Assembly (NCBI RefSeq): GCF_004119495.1
Contig: NZ_NRQU01000005.1
Coordinates: 1 to 64,000, forward strand
DNA length: 64,000 nt
Source: Flavobacterium sp. YO12
GTDB lineage: Bacteria; Bacteroidota; Bacteroidia; Flavobacteriales; Flavobacteriaceae
Direction of reading: 5' to 3'
Shown here: piece after piece, positions 52,013 to 61,275 of the stretch
How the letters are laid out: every line of letters begins with the position of its first letter
How positions within the stretch are numbered: the first letter of the stretch is position 1
Position numbers and translations under genes: made by a program
The notes under the pieces: model-generated
The model's input: only the letters and a program-made list of their open reading frames with translations
The model's database searches: none
Told to the model about the DNA's origin: nothing

Positions 52013-53350
52013 TTAATTCGTCAAGAAACCTCCTTGACCTCTGTATAATTTAATTGGCGCATCTAATGTTACTTTGATACAAGTCACATATTTATCTGCT
52101 GTATTCTCTGGTAAATCAATATAAACCAATCCCGGAACTGCGCTCCAAGAAATTTTCCCTACTACTTTGTGCGTTAATTTTACATTTGATCCTAAAACTG
52201 TAATATCTTGAATTTTATTATCAAGACCTTTTAACATCAATTGTCCTGAAGTTTTTCCGTGTACAAATAAGTAAAGTGTTTTTGAGTCTTTAGAAAGCGT
52301 AGTTGGTCCATAAAAATGTCCTAACGGAATTCCCGGAATAGTTCCAAAAATACCTTCACCATTTCTTCTGTTCCAATCTCCAAGTTCTTTCAATGTTGAA
52401 ACAACTGTCTCCGGATATGTTCCGTCAGGTTTTGGTCCTATATCAAGTAATAAATTTCCTCCGTTTGAAACTGCATCTACAAAAATCGTAATGATTTCGT
52501 AAGGTGTTTTCCAATTGTTATCGCTCACACGGTATCCCCAGTTTTCATTCATCGTCATACATAATTCCCACCATTTGAATGCTGGACGCACAACCGGAAA
52601 GTTTTGTTCTGGTGTATCATAATCGCCATAACCTTGCAAACGTCCGTTAATGATTGTGTTTGGATTTCTATCTAACATCATTTTACGCGTTTTCTCAGCC
52701 TGCCATTCATCAGCACTATGTTCCCAATCACCATCAAACCACCATAAATCTGGGTTGTACCAATCTGAAATTTCTTTAATTTGTCCTTGAAAGAATTTCT
52801 GGAAACGCTCCCAGCGAGCTGGTTCTTTTTTAATATCATAACGTGCTTTATCTTTCAAGAAACCTGGATAATCGTTGTGCGTCCAATCGATTAATGAAAA
52901 ATAAGCACCGCATTTAATATCTCTCTTGCGTAATTCTTCAAAGAATGGTTTAATCATATCTTTTTTGGCAGGAGTTGTTTTTACTGAACTCAACTTACCT
53001 AATTTAGTATCATACATTGCAACACCATCGTGGTGTTTTGTTGTAATTACAGCATATTTAGCACCCGAATCTTTAATCATATCTGCCCAAGCTGCAGGAT
53101 CGTATTTACTCAAAGTGTAGCTTTTTTGCTGTTTCATATAATCTTCTACCGAAATTTTTCCATTGTGAAAACTCCAAGATTCAGAAACATCGGCAACGGA
53201 ATAAATTCCAGCATGAATAAAAATCCCAAGCTTAGCATCTTCAAACCATTTCATTTTTTCGGCAATATCTTTTGCAGCAATTTTGTTCTGCGCACTGCCC
53301 GCAATAGATGTTCCTACGAACAAAGCGGTTAAGATTATCTTTTTAATCAT
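52013..53350 (-). CDS. GH29 alpha-L-fucosidase
   Basis: Second GH29 exo-fucosidase, 445 residues, with a signal peptide ending AGSAQ. Motifs are LGIFIHAGIYSV (41-52), TTKHHDGVAMYDT (103-115) and the nucleophile D206 in WWFDGDWEHSADEW. The substrate-pocket HAG replaces the HFG and HMG seen in the other two, a small change in a conserved segment. It follows GH2 after 23 bases and ends in a terminator, so it closes the first half of the operon. Together with GH29 at 58,064 and GH95 at 8,315 it gives the cell at least three secreted fucosidases on the minus strand alone. Confidence 0.94.
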   Translation of the reverse strand: MIKKIILTALFVGTSIAGSAQNKIAAKDIAEKMKWFEDAKLGIFIHAGIYSVADVSESWSFHNGKISVEDYMKQQKSYTLSKYDPAAWADMIKDSGAKYAVITTKHHDGVAMYDTKLGKLSSVKTTPAKKDMIKPFFEELRKRDIKCGAYFSLIDWTHNDYPGFLKDKARYDIKKEPARWERFQKFFQGQIKEISDWYNPDLWWFDGDWEHSADEWQAEKTRKMMLDRNPNTIINGRLQGYGDYDTPEQNFPVVRPAFKWWELCMTMNENWGYRVSDNNWKTPYEIITIFVDAVSNGGNLLLDIGPKPDGTYPETVVSTLKELGDWNRRNGEGIFGTIPGIPLGHFYGPTTLSKDSKTLYLFVHGKTSGQLMLKGLDNKIQDITVLGSNVKLTHKVVGKISWSAVPGLVYIDLPENTADKYVTCIKVTLDAPIKLYRGQGGFLTN

Positions 53351-53373
53351 TTTAAGTTTATTTTGTTTGTTTA

Positions 53374-55923
53374 TTATTTAATTCTGATTGTTGCGGAAGC
53401 ACCTTGTAATCCTGCACTTTCTGCTTTTACTGTAAATTGTCCTTTCTGCCCTTTTTTAGCTTTAACAATTACTAACACTTTTCCATTAAAAGCAGGTCTT
53501 TCTGTACTTTGAAACGGTACAAAACTAGTGGCATCACCATTATCTGTAGCTACAATTTCTCCAGCTCCTTCAATTGAAAATTTCACTAATGGATTTGAAC
53601 GTGGAACTACTAAACCACTATTATCAGTAACATCAACTGTTACAAAAACCAAATCAACATCGTCTGCAAGAACTTCTGTTCTATCTGCTGCCATTTTTAA
53701 TTTTGCCTCTGCTCCTGTTGTTTTAACAATATCTGTTGCCCATACTTTGCCATTTTTATAACAAACCACTTTCAGATCACCCGGTGTATACACTACATCA
53801 TCCCAAGTTAAACGGAAATCTTTTCCAGCTTCCATTTTCTTTCTTCCAAGGCTTTTTCCGTTTAAGAATAATTCACCCTCATTTCCAGAAGTATAAACGT
53901 GTACAGGAACAACTTTCCCAACTCTTTCGCTCCAGTTCCAATGAGGCAGAATGTGCGCTGTAGGAACGTCTGGTCTCCAATGTGATTTGTAGCTGTAATA
54001 ACGGTCTTTTGGAAATCCAGCCAAATCGATAATCCCAAAATAACTGCTTCTTGACGGCGGATTACTTTTTTGTAATTCTGCCAATTTTGCTTCTAATTCT
54101 TTTTGTTTAGAAGGATCTGTTCTAAAATTCAATAAATTCGTTTCATCTGAATTGTATGGCGTTGGCTCACCCAAATAATCAAAACCTGTCCAAACGTATT
54201 CTCCTAATAAATGCGGGTATTTTGCATTGGTGCGAAATTGTGTATCTGGTGAACATCCCCAACCCGGAAAAGCATCATCATAAGAGGAAATCTGCCAAGA
54301 TTTTTTATCGAATTTATCATCAAAGAAATATTCTCCTCTTGAACTTACAGTCGAAGCGGTTTCGCTTCCAAGCGTTGGTTTATTTGCATATCTCGGATCA
54401 ACATCCCATTTTGGCTGCTGGTCAAAAAAGTAATTTACTCCCATAATGTCAAGTGCCATAGCTGCTCCTGAACCTCTACCTCCGTCAGGGTCATTATAAC
54501 CGTTAGAAATTGGGCGTGTTGGATCTTCTCTGCGCATAATATCAGCCAATTCTTTGGTTAATTTTACGTTTTGCTGATCTGGAACTTCGTTTCCAATTGA
54601 CCAAATAAATACCGAAGGATTGTTTCTGTCTCTACGAACCAATGCCATTAAATCTCTTTCATGCCATTCGTCAAAAATCACATTGTAATCAAATTTCTTT
54701 TTTCCGATTCTCCACGCGTCAAAAGCTTCATCCCAAACTAAAAATCCCATTTTATCAGCTAATTCTAACAATTCTGGAGCAGGCGGATTATGAGAAGTTC
54801 GTAATGAGTTACAACCCATTTCTTTCAACATTACTAATTGTCTTTTTAATGCTGATGTATTAATGGCAGCACCCAGCGCCCCTAAATCATGGTGGTTGCA
54901 GGTTCCAAATATTTCTACTCTTTTTCCATTTAATAAAAATCCGTTTCTTGGTGTAAACTCAATGGTTCTAATACCAAAAGGAGTATTATACGTATCAACT
55001 ACTTTTCCGTCGACGCTGATTTTTGTTTGTGCTACATAACGATTTGGTGTTTTTAAATCCCATAATTTAGGATTGTTCAAAACCGAATGTGTTTCTGCCT
55101 CTTCACTTCCGTTAGCTTTAATATCGAGTGTTGAAGTAATTAATGAACCTACTTTTACTTTGAGATTGTCATTAATATCAATTTCATATAAATCAGTTGT
55201 AACAACTGCTTTTACAGGCTTATTTGAAGCATTTTGTACGTTTACCAATACTTTAATATCAGCTGCTTCTTTGGTAATATTTGGCGTTGTCACAAAAGTT
55301 CCCCAATGCGCAACGTGTACGGGACTCGTTTTTACCAGCCAAACATGACGATAAATTCCGGCACCTGGATACCAACGGGAATCCCAATTTTCAGTATCTA
55401 AACGAACAGCTAAAATATTTTCTTGACCAAATTTTAAAAACGGAGTCAAATTCATGCGGAAAGAATTATAACCAAACGGCCATGTTCCAACATAATTTCC
55501 GTTTAAATAAATTTTTGCATTGGCCATAGCCCCATCAAAATCAACAAAAATTTGTTTACCAGAATCTGAAGCAGGAACCGTAAAATGCTTGCGATACCAG
55601 CCAATTCCTTTCCAAGGCAATTTTCCAGTTTCGCCTCTTAATTCAATTCTAAAAGGTCCTTTGATCGCCCAATCGTGCGGTAGATTTAATTTTTCCCAAT
55701 TAGATTCGTTTAAAGAAACTGCTTCTAAATTTTTAGGTTCTTCTTTTACTAATCCGTCCGCTTGAGATCCGTATCTTGAAAAGAGCCAGTTATCATCAAA
55801 AGACTGTGTATCTGTTGATCCCATTCTCTTTATGGCTGCTTGCTGCGAAAACACAGACGATCCCATGATTAAACAAAGCACTATTACAAGACTTTTGCTT
55901 ATCGAAAACATCTTTTTGTTCAT
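53374..55923 (-). CDS. GH2 beta-galactosidase-type enzyme
   Basis: Retaining exo-beta-glycosidase, 849 residues, with a signal peptide (SLVIVLCLIMGSSVFSQ). Layout is the usual GH2 order: sugar-binding sandwich (FDDNWLFSR, LPHDWAIKGPF, WKGIGWYRKHF), immunoglobulin-like domain, and the barrel with acid E446 (FIWSIGNEVPDQQ) and nucleophile E521 (TLGSETAST). HHDLGALGAAIN and SLRTSHNPPAPELLELAD are typical of beta-galactosidase-like members. A C-terminal Ig-like part (LADDVDLVFVTVDVTD) follows. In this locus removing terminal beta-galactose from complex N-glycan antennae is the simplest role. beta-Glucuronidase or beta-mannosidase activity is less likely, but sequence alone does not decide. Confidence 0.9.
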   Translation of the reverse strand: MNKKMFSISKSLVIVLCLIMGSSVFSQQAAIKRMGSTDTQSFDDNWLFSRYGSQADGLVKEEPKNLEAVSLNESNWEKLNLPHDWAIKGPFRIELRGETGKLPWKGIGWYRKHFTVPASDSGKQIFVDFDGAMANAKIYLNGNYVGTWPFGYNSFRMNLTPFLKFGQENILAVRLDTENWDSRWYPGAGIYRHVWLVKTSPVHVAHWGTFVTTPNITKEAADIKVLVNVQNASNKPVKAVVTTDLYEIDINDNLKVKVGSLITSTLDIKANGSEEAETHSVLNNPKLWDLKTPNRYVAQTKISVDGKVVDTYNTPFGIRTIEFTPRNGFLLNGKRVEIFGTCNHHDLGALGAAINTSALKRQLVMLKEMGCNSLRTSHNPPAPELLELADKMGFLVWDEAFDAWRIGKKKFDYNVIFDEWHERDLMALVRRDRNNPSVFIWSIGNEVPDQQNVKLTKELADIMRREDPTRPISNGYNDPDGGRGSGAAMALDIMGVNYFFDQQPKWDVDPRYANKPTLGSETASTVSSRGEYFFDDKFDKKSWQISSYDDAFPGWGCSPDTQFRTNAKYPHLLGEYVWTGFDYLGEPTPYNSDETNLLNFRTDPSKQKELEAKLAELQKSNPPSRSSYFGIIDLAGFPKDRYYSYKSHWRPDVPTAHILPHWNWSERVGKVVPVHVYTSGNEGELFLNGKSLGRKKMEAGKDFRLTWDDVVYTPGDLKVVCYKNGKVWATDIVKTTGAEAKLKMAADRTEVLADDVDLVFVTVDVTDNSGLVVPRSNPLVKFSIEGAGEIVATDNGDATSFVPFQSTERPAFNGKVLVIVKAKKGQKGQFTVKAESAGLQGASATIRIK

Positions 55924-55978
55924 GTTTGGTTTATTTAGTTATTCTGTTTTTTGGTATTGTTAAAGCAAATTTGTTCCG

Positions 55979-56758
55979 CTACAAGGAACGGTCTAAATGT
56001 GTATATCCTCCGTCAACATATATCAGCTGTCCTGTTGTATGACTTGATTTATCAGACAACAAGAATACAGTCATATTTGCAATTTCTTCTGCAGTCGTCA
56101 TTCTGTTTTCTAACGGAATTTTGGCTGTAATATCTTTTATTTTTTGTTCTGGATTTTCAAGAGTGTTAATCCATGTTTCGTATAAAGGCGTATAACATTC
56201 AGCCACAATAACCGAGTTTACACGTATTCCGTATTTCAATAATTCAACCGCCCACTCACGAGTCAAAGCATTACGACCGCCATTTGAAGCTGCGTAAGCC
56301 GAAGTATTCCCTTGTCCAGTATCGGCAGTTTTTGAACCTATATTTACAATTGCCCCTTTTGTTTTTTTCAATTCTGGCAAAGCGTGCTGCGCAATTAAAT
56401 AATAATGCGTCAGGTTCTTGTGAATCGATGCGATGAACTTTTCATAATTACCGCTTTCTAAACCAACGCCATCATTTACACCTGCATTATTCACCAATCC
56501 ATCAATACGACCGTATAAAGCAATAATTTGATCTATAGCCGTTTTACAAGCCTCTGGATTCGTTAATTCTGCAACTACAGACAAAGCTTTTCCATTCTCC
56601 GCTTCTATTTGTCTTATAGCTGCCTGATTGTCATCGTCATCTCTTCCAATTATCACAGGAATAGCTCCCTCACCAGCCAGAACCTTACAGATTCCTAGTC
56701 CAATTCCTTTTGCACCGCCGGTTACGATAATTATTTTGTCTTTTAAATTAAGGTTCAT
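55979..56758 (-). CDS. SDR dehydrogenase, probable L-fucose dehydrogenase
   Basis: Cytoplasmic NAD(P)-dependent short-chain dehydrogenase, 259 residues, expected to oxidise L-fucose to L-fucono-lactone. The nucleotide site is VTGGAKGIG (12-20), followed by IIGRDDDD, whose acidic run favours NAD. NNAGVND lies near 90-96. The Ser-Tyr-Lys set appears as IVNIGSKTA and YAASNGGRNAL, where the usual Lys after Tyr is replaced by Asn in the YxxxN stretch. That position deserves a check, since most SDRs have YxxxK. It lies between GH2 (55 bases) and the lactonase (59 bases), with the mutarotase next, so the first three steps of the fucose pathway are in one block. The companion SDR at 11,393 does the later step. 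Confidence 0.82.
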   Translation of the reverse strand: MNLNLKDKIIIVTGGAKGIGLGICKVLAGEGAIPVIIGRDDDDNQAAIRQIEAENGKALSVVAELTNPEACKTAIDQIIALYGRIDGLVNNAGVNDGVGLESGNYEKFIASIHKNLTHYYLIAQHALPELKKTKGAIVNIGSKTADTGQGNTSAYAASNGGRNALTREWAVELLKYGIRVNSVIVAECYTPLYETWINTLENPEQKIKDITAKIPLENRMTTAEEIANMTVFLLSDKSSHTTGQLIYVDGGYTHLDRSL

Positions 56759-56817
56759 TTATTCTTTATTATGGTTAGATAGTTTTTTATGTTAAATGTT
56801 TTTAGCTAAGTTCTCAA

Positions 56818-57651
56818 TTATCCTTGTAAATGATAAAATTGAACTGCATTACTGCTCCAAAATTTATCTTGATCTGCTCTCGAAAACTTCGAAAAATAAT
56901 CTTCAACAATATCACAGGAAGACGAATACGAAGCGGCAAGCAAACTCACTGGCCAGTCACTACCAAACATCAAGCGATCAATTCCAAATACTTCAGTAAC
57001 CACATCTAAGCAATATGTAAAATCCTCACGCGTCCAATTACTCCAGTCAGCCTCCGTTACTAAACCTGAAACCTTACACATTACATTCGGAAATTTGGCA
57101 ATTGCTCTAATTCCTTTCTCCCACTCGTTGAATTCTTTATTTTTGAAATCTGGTTTAGCCAAATGGTCGATAACAAATTTTTGATTTGGAAAATGAGCAA
57201 CTAATTTTGCAGCATTCTCCAAATGTTTAGGAAAAATCAAAATATCATAAGTAAAATTGTGTTTTACCAATTTCGAAATTCCGTTTTGAAATCTTTCCTG
57301 CAGCATAAAATCAAGATCCGCTTCAGCCTGAACAATATGTCTGAAGCCTTTTAATTTTTCATACTTGGCAAAATACTCTAAACGTTCATCAATATTTGCA
57401 GCGCATAAATCAACCCAGCCAACAACACCTTTTATAAAAACATTCTCTTTTGCCAGATCTAAAAGAAAACCTGTTTCCTCTTCACTTTGATCTGCCTGAA
57501 CTGCCACACAACCTTCGAATTGATTTTTTATCAATAAAGGCTCTAAATCTGAAGGCATAAAATCCTGCTGGATCACTTTCATATCATCAGTAATCCAAGC
57601 GTCTTTTATAGGATGGTATTTCCAAAAATGCTGATGACTATCTATTTTCAT
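56818..57651 (-). CDS. Amidohydrolase, probable L-fuconolactonase
   Basis: Metal-dependent lactonase of the amidohydrolase superfamily (COG3618 type), 277 residues, cytoplasmic. It would open L-fucono-lactone to L-fuconate. Metal-site marks: HQHFW at 6-10, FRHIVQAEAD in the middle, VIDHLAKPDF with the His on strand 6, and MFGSDWPVS with the Asp on strand 8. CKVSGLVTEADW is also typical. Its start overlaps the mutarotase gene by 14 bases, which is good evidence that the two are translated together. The related rhamnonolactonase role is possible, but every neighbour points to fucose. Confidence 0.9.
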   Translation of the reverse strand: MKIDSHQHFWKYHPIKDAWITDDMKVIQQDFMPSDLEPLLIKNQFEGCVAVQADQSEEETGFLLDLAKENVFIKGVVGWVDLCAANIDERLEYFAKYEKLKGFRHIVQAEADLDFMLQERFQNGISKLVKHNFTYDILIFPKHLENAAKLVAHFPNQKFVIDHLAKPDFKNKEFNEWEKGIRAIAKFPNVMCKVSGLVTEADWSNWTREDFTYCLDVVTEVFGIDRLMFGSDWPVSLLAASYSSSCDIVEDYFSKFSRADQDKFWSSNAVQFYHLQG

Positions 57652-57985
57652 GCAAATCGAATATTTTGTCCATCAACATCCATTTTTCACCCTCTTTTGC
57701 CCAAGGCAGTGCTTTTTGATATTTCCACATCAATTCTTCCCATTTTTGTACGACAGGATTATTAGCATCCATTTCTCCTTTTCTTTCAAAAGTAAAAGTT
57801 TCATTTGCTTCAATAATCATAAACATTCTGTTGCCAACGCAATAAATATCCAGATTCTCAATACCAGAATTAGTGATGCTTTCTGTAATTTCCGGCCAGA
57901 TTTTTTCGTGATACTTTTTGTATTCTGCCATTAAAACCGGATCTTCATTTAAATCTAATGCGAGACAATATTTTTGCGTTACCAT
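57638..57985 (-). CDS. L-rhamnose/L-fucose mutarotase-family protein
   Basis: Small sugar mutarotase of 115 residues (RhaM-type fold), which interconverts the alpha and beta forms of 6-deoxy sugars. It opens with KYCLALDLNEDPVLMAEYKKYH, here as KYCLALDLNEDP then YKKYHEKIWPEI (23-34). It continues with LDIYCVGNRMFMIIEA (45-60) and WKYQKALPWAKEGEKW (87-102), all standard for the family. In C. jejuni-type and Xanthomonas-type fucose pathways this activity feeds the dehydrogenase with the right anomer. It overlaps the lactonase gene by 14 bases and follows GH29 after 78 bases. Fucose is preferred to rhamnose on context only. Confidence 0.9.
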   Translation of the reverse strand: MVTQKYCLALDLNEDPVLMAEYKKYHEKIWPEITESITNSGIENLDIYCVGNRMFMIIEANETFTFERKGEMDANNPVVQKWEELMWKYQKALPWAKEGEKWMLMDKIFDLHENR

Positions 57986-58063
57986 ATTACTTTATTTAAA
58001 ACTTTAGGTAAATTACCTAAATCAATTTATTTTCAATTATATAAAATCAATACAAAACTTTTT

Positions 58064-59500
58064 CTAGGCACTAACTTTAATAACAATCCCTGCTTGTTTT
58101 GCCAATTCTGCACGCTGCGATTTAGGAACCGAAACACTGATTCCACCGCTTACTTTTTTATAACTTAACTTTGTTTTACTTCCTAAAAGCACCACATTTA
58201 ATTTGCCTTTTATATCATTCTTGATGATAATTTCAGAAGGGATTTCTTTTTCATTTGCCGATGGAAGATAAATTCCAAAAACTGTTTTTTCTCCTTTTGA
58301 AGTGTAATACAAATTACCCTCAGAATATGGAGCGATTGGTTTTGTACCATAAATTGCTTCACCGTTTACATCCAGCCATTTTCCAACTTCGGTTAAGGCT
58401 TTTTGTATTTTAGGTTCAAAATCACCTTTTCCGTCAGGACCAACGCCAAGCAGTAAGTTACCGCCTTTTGCCACAATTCCAGTTAATAACTGAATTACTT
58501 CTGTTCCTGATTTATATTTATCATTTGGCACCCAGCCCCAATCGTTGCCAAGAGTAACACAACTTTCCCACGGTACCGCGATTGGTTTTTCGAGTACTTT
58601 GCGCTCAGGAGTTAGATAATCTTCATATTCACCCGGTACCCAACGGTCAACTACAATAAGTCCAGGCTGCTTTTTACGTGCCGTTTCAGCAATCAATTTC
58701 ATATCGATATCTAAGTTCTGACGGTTCTTTTTTCCTTCAATTTGTTTTGCTGGACGAACCCATCCTCCGTCAAGCCAAAGAATATCAACTTTACCATAAT
58801 CTGTTGTTAATTCATTCAACTGATTTTGAGTGTATTTTACAAAGTTCTGCCATCTTTCAGGATGTGCTTTTACATCGTAATTTGGATTTCGATCTTTTGG
58901 CGGGTAATACTTCCACCAGAAATCTTGTGAAGTCCAGTCTGGTTTCGAAAAGTAAATTCCTACTGATAATCCCTCTTTTCTAGAAGCATCCAAAACATTT
59001 CTTAATACGTCTGGTTTTGCATTCTTAGCACTTGGCAAATTCGGATTTGTGATTTTAAAATCGGTAAATTTTGAGTCGTACATACAAAATCCATCGTGGT
59101 GTTTTGAGGTAAAAATCAAATATTTTGCGCCGGCATTTTTAAACATTTTTGCCCATTTCTCTGAATCTAAATTTACAGGATTCAAGCTAAATCGTGCTCC
59201 GCGATAATCTGAAGCAAAAGAATCGTAATCGTCATAACCATTGCGAGTCACCCAATCTTCGGGAGCCAATCCCCACGATTCGCAAATTCCTAGCTGACTG
59301 TATAATCCCATATGAATAAGAACTCCAAATTTATAATCCTGCCATTTGGCCAAGTTTTCTTTAACGGCTTTATCCTTTGGAGCAATATAAGTATCTGCAG
59401 GTGTTTTTTCATTCTCCGGCATAATATCTCCTTGCGCCTGAGACAAAGTTCCTACGGCAAAACAACAAACGGATAATACTAGTTTTAATCTGCTTTTCAT
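58064..59500 (-). CDS. GH29 alpha-L-fucosidase, first gene of the fucosidase operon
   Basis: Third GH29 exo-fucosidase, 478 residues, with a signal peptide ending LSQAQ. Motifs: FGVLIHMGLYSQLGICESW (58-76), TSKHHDGFCMYDS (131-143), and the nucleophile D244 in ILWLDGGWV. An aromatic insertion DFWWKYYPPKDRNPNY (193-208) lies before the nucleophile, longer than in the other two, so its aglycone pocket is probably different. It heads the operon to fucose mutarotase, lactonase, dehydrogenase, GH2, GH29, GH3 and PNGase. The perfect palindrome TAAAACGTTTTA lies 82 bases upstream of its ATG. It likely starts transcription of the whole block. Confidence 0.94.
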   Translation of the reverse strand: MKSRLKLVLSVCCFAVGTLSQAQGDIMPENEKTPADTYIAPKDKAVKENLAKWQDYKFGVLIHMGLYSQLGICESWGLAPEDWVTRNGYDDYDSFASDYRGARFSLNPVNLDSEKWAKMFKNAGAKYLIFTSKHHDGFCMYDSKFTDFKITNPNLPSAKNAKPDVLRNVLDASRKEGLSVGIYFSKPDWTSQDFWWKYYPPKDRNPNYDVKAHPERWQNFVKYTQNQLNELTTDYGKVDILWLDGGWVRPAKQIEGKKNRQNLDIDMKLIAETARKKQPGLIVVDRWVPGEYEDYLTPERKVLEKPIAVPWESCVTLGNDWGWVPNDKYKSGTEVIQLLTGIVAKGGNLLLGVGPDGKGDFEPKIQKALTEVGKWLDVNGEAIYGTKPIAPYSEGNLYYTSKGEKTVFGIYLPSANEKEIPSEIIIKNDIKGKLNVVLLGSKTKLSYKKVSGGISVSVPKSQRAELAKQAGIVIKVSA

Positions 59501-59582
59501 ATGCTACAATTATGTTTTTCTAAACTTATACCTTATTATAAAACAGAGTGCCTTTCTTTTAAGTAAAAACTAACTTATTTAC

Positions 59583-59594
59583 TAAAACGTTTTA
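59583..59594. promoter_or_regulatory. Putative LacI-type operator upstream of the fucosidase operon
   Basis: TAAAACGTTTTA, a perfect palindrome, 82 bases before the GH29 ATG with TTAC on its left. The rest of the 411-base gap to the AraC gene (59,595-59,911) is AT-rich and shows no gene. Confidence 0.65.
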
Positions 59595-59911
59595 TATATT
59601 TTGACACTCCTTTTTGATGCAATCTCAAAAAAATAAAATTATCGTATTATTAAGTCTTATATTACTCCAAAATTATCATTAATTAAGCATTTATTATCTT
59701 TACAATTAATTTCATAAAAAAAGGAAGAAAAAATAATGCAATCCCGATTTTTTTAGCCTTTTAAAAGAATATCTGCTTTTTATTCTTTATAAATTCAAAC
59801 AGTTTGTTTCTATTTTCTTGCAGAAATAAAGCTGTTTTAGCAAAATAGCGCTGTATTTATCTTTTCAGATAAATATGACCTGCATTTATAAATAGAATAA
59901 GGAATCTAAAA

Positions 59912-60778
59912 CTAGACTAATGCTTTCTTTCTATATTCCTTTGGCGTTGTACCAATTAATTTTTTAAACAGCTTATTGAAGTTTGAAGCTGTTTTATAAC
60001 CGCACTCATAGGCAATCTCAGAAACGCCTAAATCTGTTTCGATTAAATATTTGCAAGCATTAGAAACTCTAATTTCATTAAGATATTCTACAAAAGGCTT
60101 TTTGGTTTTAGCCTTGAACATTCTACAAAAAGATGTAGGTGTTAAATTGGCAATTTTAGAAATTTCATCCAGTGATATTTCTTCTTTAAAATTTGATTTT
60201 ACGTATTTAAAAACCTCTGCCAGACGATCATTTTTATTGTCATCGCTTACCGAAACATACGAACTGTCATTTATAAATCTTAAATCTTTACTTTTTGACA
60301 AAAGGAATATGATCTCGATTAATCCCATAACCACTTCAAAACCTTTTTTCTTGAGCAGCTTTTCTAATTTTTTAGAAACAATAGCATTTGTTTGTCCAGT
60401 AATCGAAACTCCTTTTATAGCCTGCGAAAAAAACTTTTTGATTTCCTGCGCTTCGGGAAGTTCATAAAAAGAGGTTCCAAAAAGATCTCGACTAAAATAG
60501 ATTACAATCGCTTTGGCTTTTAAACTATTAATTCCTTTATAGAAAATTTCATCATTAAGCCAAACGTGCGGAATATCATCTCCCAGAAAAACCATATCGC
60601 CAGATTCAAATGATTCAACAGAATTTCCAATAATTCTTTTTCCGTGGCTTTCTAAAATATATACCAACTCAAATTCTGGATGTGAATGAAAAGGCGACTG
60701 AAAAAAAGATTCTTCACGCGAGAATACAGACAATGATGTATTGGTATAAGAAGCAATGTTAGTCTTTACAATTTTCAT
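59912..60778 (-). CDS. AraC-family regulator with cupin sensor domain
   Basis: Transcription factor of 288 residues. The N-terminal cupin part carries FHSHPEFELVYILESHGKR near 29-48 and GDMVFLGDDIPHVW near 60-73, the usual sugar-sensing layout. The C-terminal AraC domain has two helix-turn-helix units: EEISLDEISKIANLTPTSFCRMFK (shown as EEISLDEISKIANL and TPTSFCRMFK) and DLGVSEIAYECGYKTASNFNKLFK, ending GTTPKEYRK. It sits between the fucosidase operon and the divergent esterase gene. It may activate one of these in response to fucose or another monosaccharide. The box at 60,904 lies 126 bases upstream of its start, so the LacI protein might control it. Confidence 0.93.
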   Translation of the reverse strand: MKIVKTNIASYTNTSLSVFSREESFFQSPFHSHPEFELVYILESHGKRIIGNSVESFESGDMVFLGDDIPHVWLNDEIFYKGINSLKAKAIVIYFSRDLFGTSFYELPEAQEIKKFFSQAIKGVSITGQTNAIVSKKLEKLLKKKGFEVVMGLIEIIFLLSKSKDLRFINDSSYVSVSDDNKNDRLAEVFKYVKSNFKEEISLDEISKIANLTPTSFCRMFKAKTKKPFVEYLNEIRVSNACKYLIETDLGVSEIAYECGYKTASNFNKLFKKLIGTTPKEYRKKALV

Positions 60779-60903
60779 TTTCAGAATAGTAATGATAATT
60801 AATAATTAAATAAGGATAAAATCGAATTAATCACTTATTTTTTTTAGATATAATTTTAAATTTCCCAAAAAACAAAAATAATAAAAAATTCATACGAGAA
60901 TAC

Positions 60904-60915
60904 TAAATCGATTTA
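60904..60915. promoter_or_regulatory. Putative LacI-type operator between araC and the esterase
   Basis: TAAATCGATTTA, a perfect palindrome with TAC on the left. It stands in the 497-base divergent gap, 126 bases from the AraC start and 361 from the esterase start. A weaker GAAACGATTTT lies at 61,230-61,240, closer to the esterase. Otherwise the gap shows only AT-rich sequence and a doubtful 75-codon frame on the minus strand (60,957-61,184). Confidence 0.6.
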
Positions 60916-61275
60916 CTAAGTTTGAAAAATATAAAAATAAAGACGAAAATGAGTAATTAATTTTCATTTATTACAAAAAAAACAGCAGTATTTTTTCTAT
61001 GCTTTACCTTGATATATTGACAGATTATGCAAATAATCAAAGATAAAATAGAGGTGATTGTATAAAAAAAATGGACTTTATAATTAGGAAGAGATTTCTC
61101 AAAAACATTCAAAAAAACTAAAAAACAAAATACAGAAAGGTTTTCTTTTAAAACAAAACCTTTCATTAATACCATACAATTCATCGTTTTTTACTCTTCA
61201 AATTTAAAATTTTAGGTAAAATTTATTTTGAAACGATTTTGGAGTAAAACTGAAAAAACTAAAACTAAAATAAAA

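Noticed and set aside
60957..61184. A 75-codon minus-strand frame in the araC-esterase gap
   Set aside because: AT-rich hydrophobic sequence with no family features, overlapping the region expected to hold the promoter. I do not count it as a gene.
61228..61275. Longer N-terminus for the esterase
   Set aside because: Starts at TTG and adds a lysine-rich stretch ahead of a clear signal peptide.
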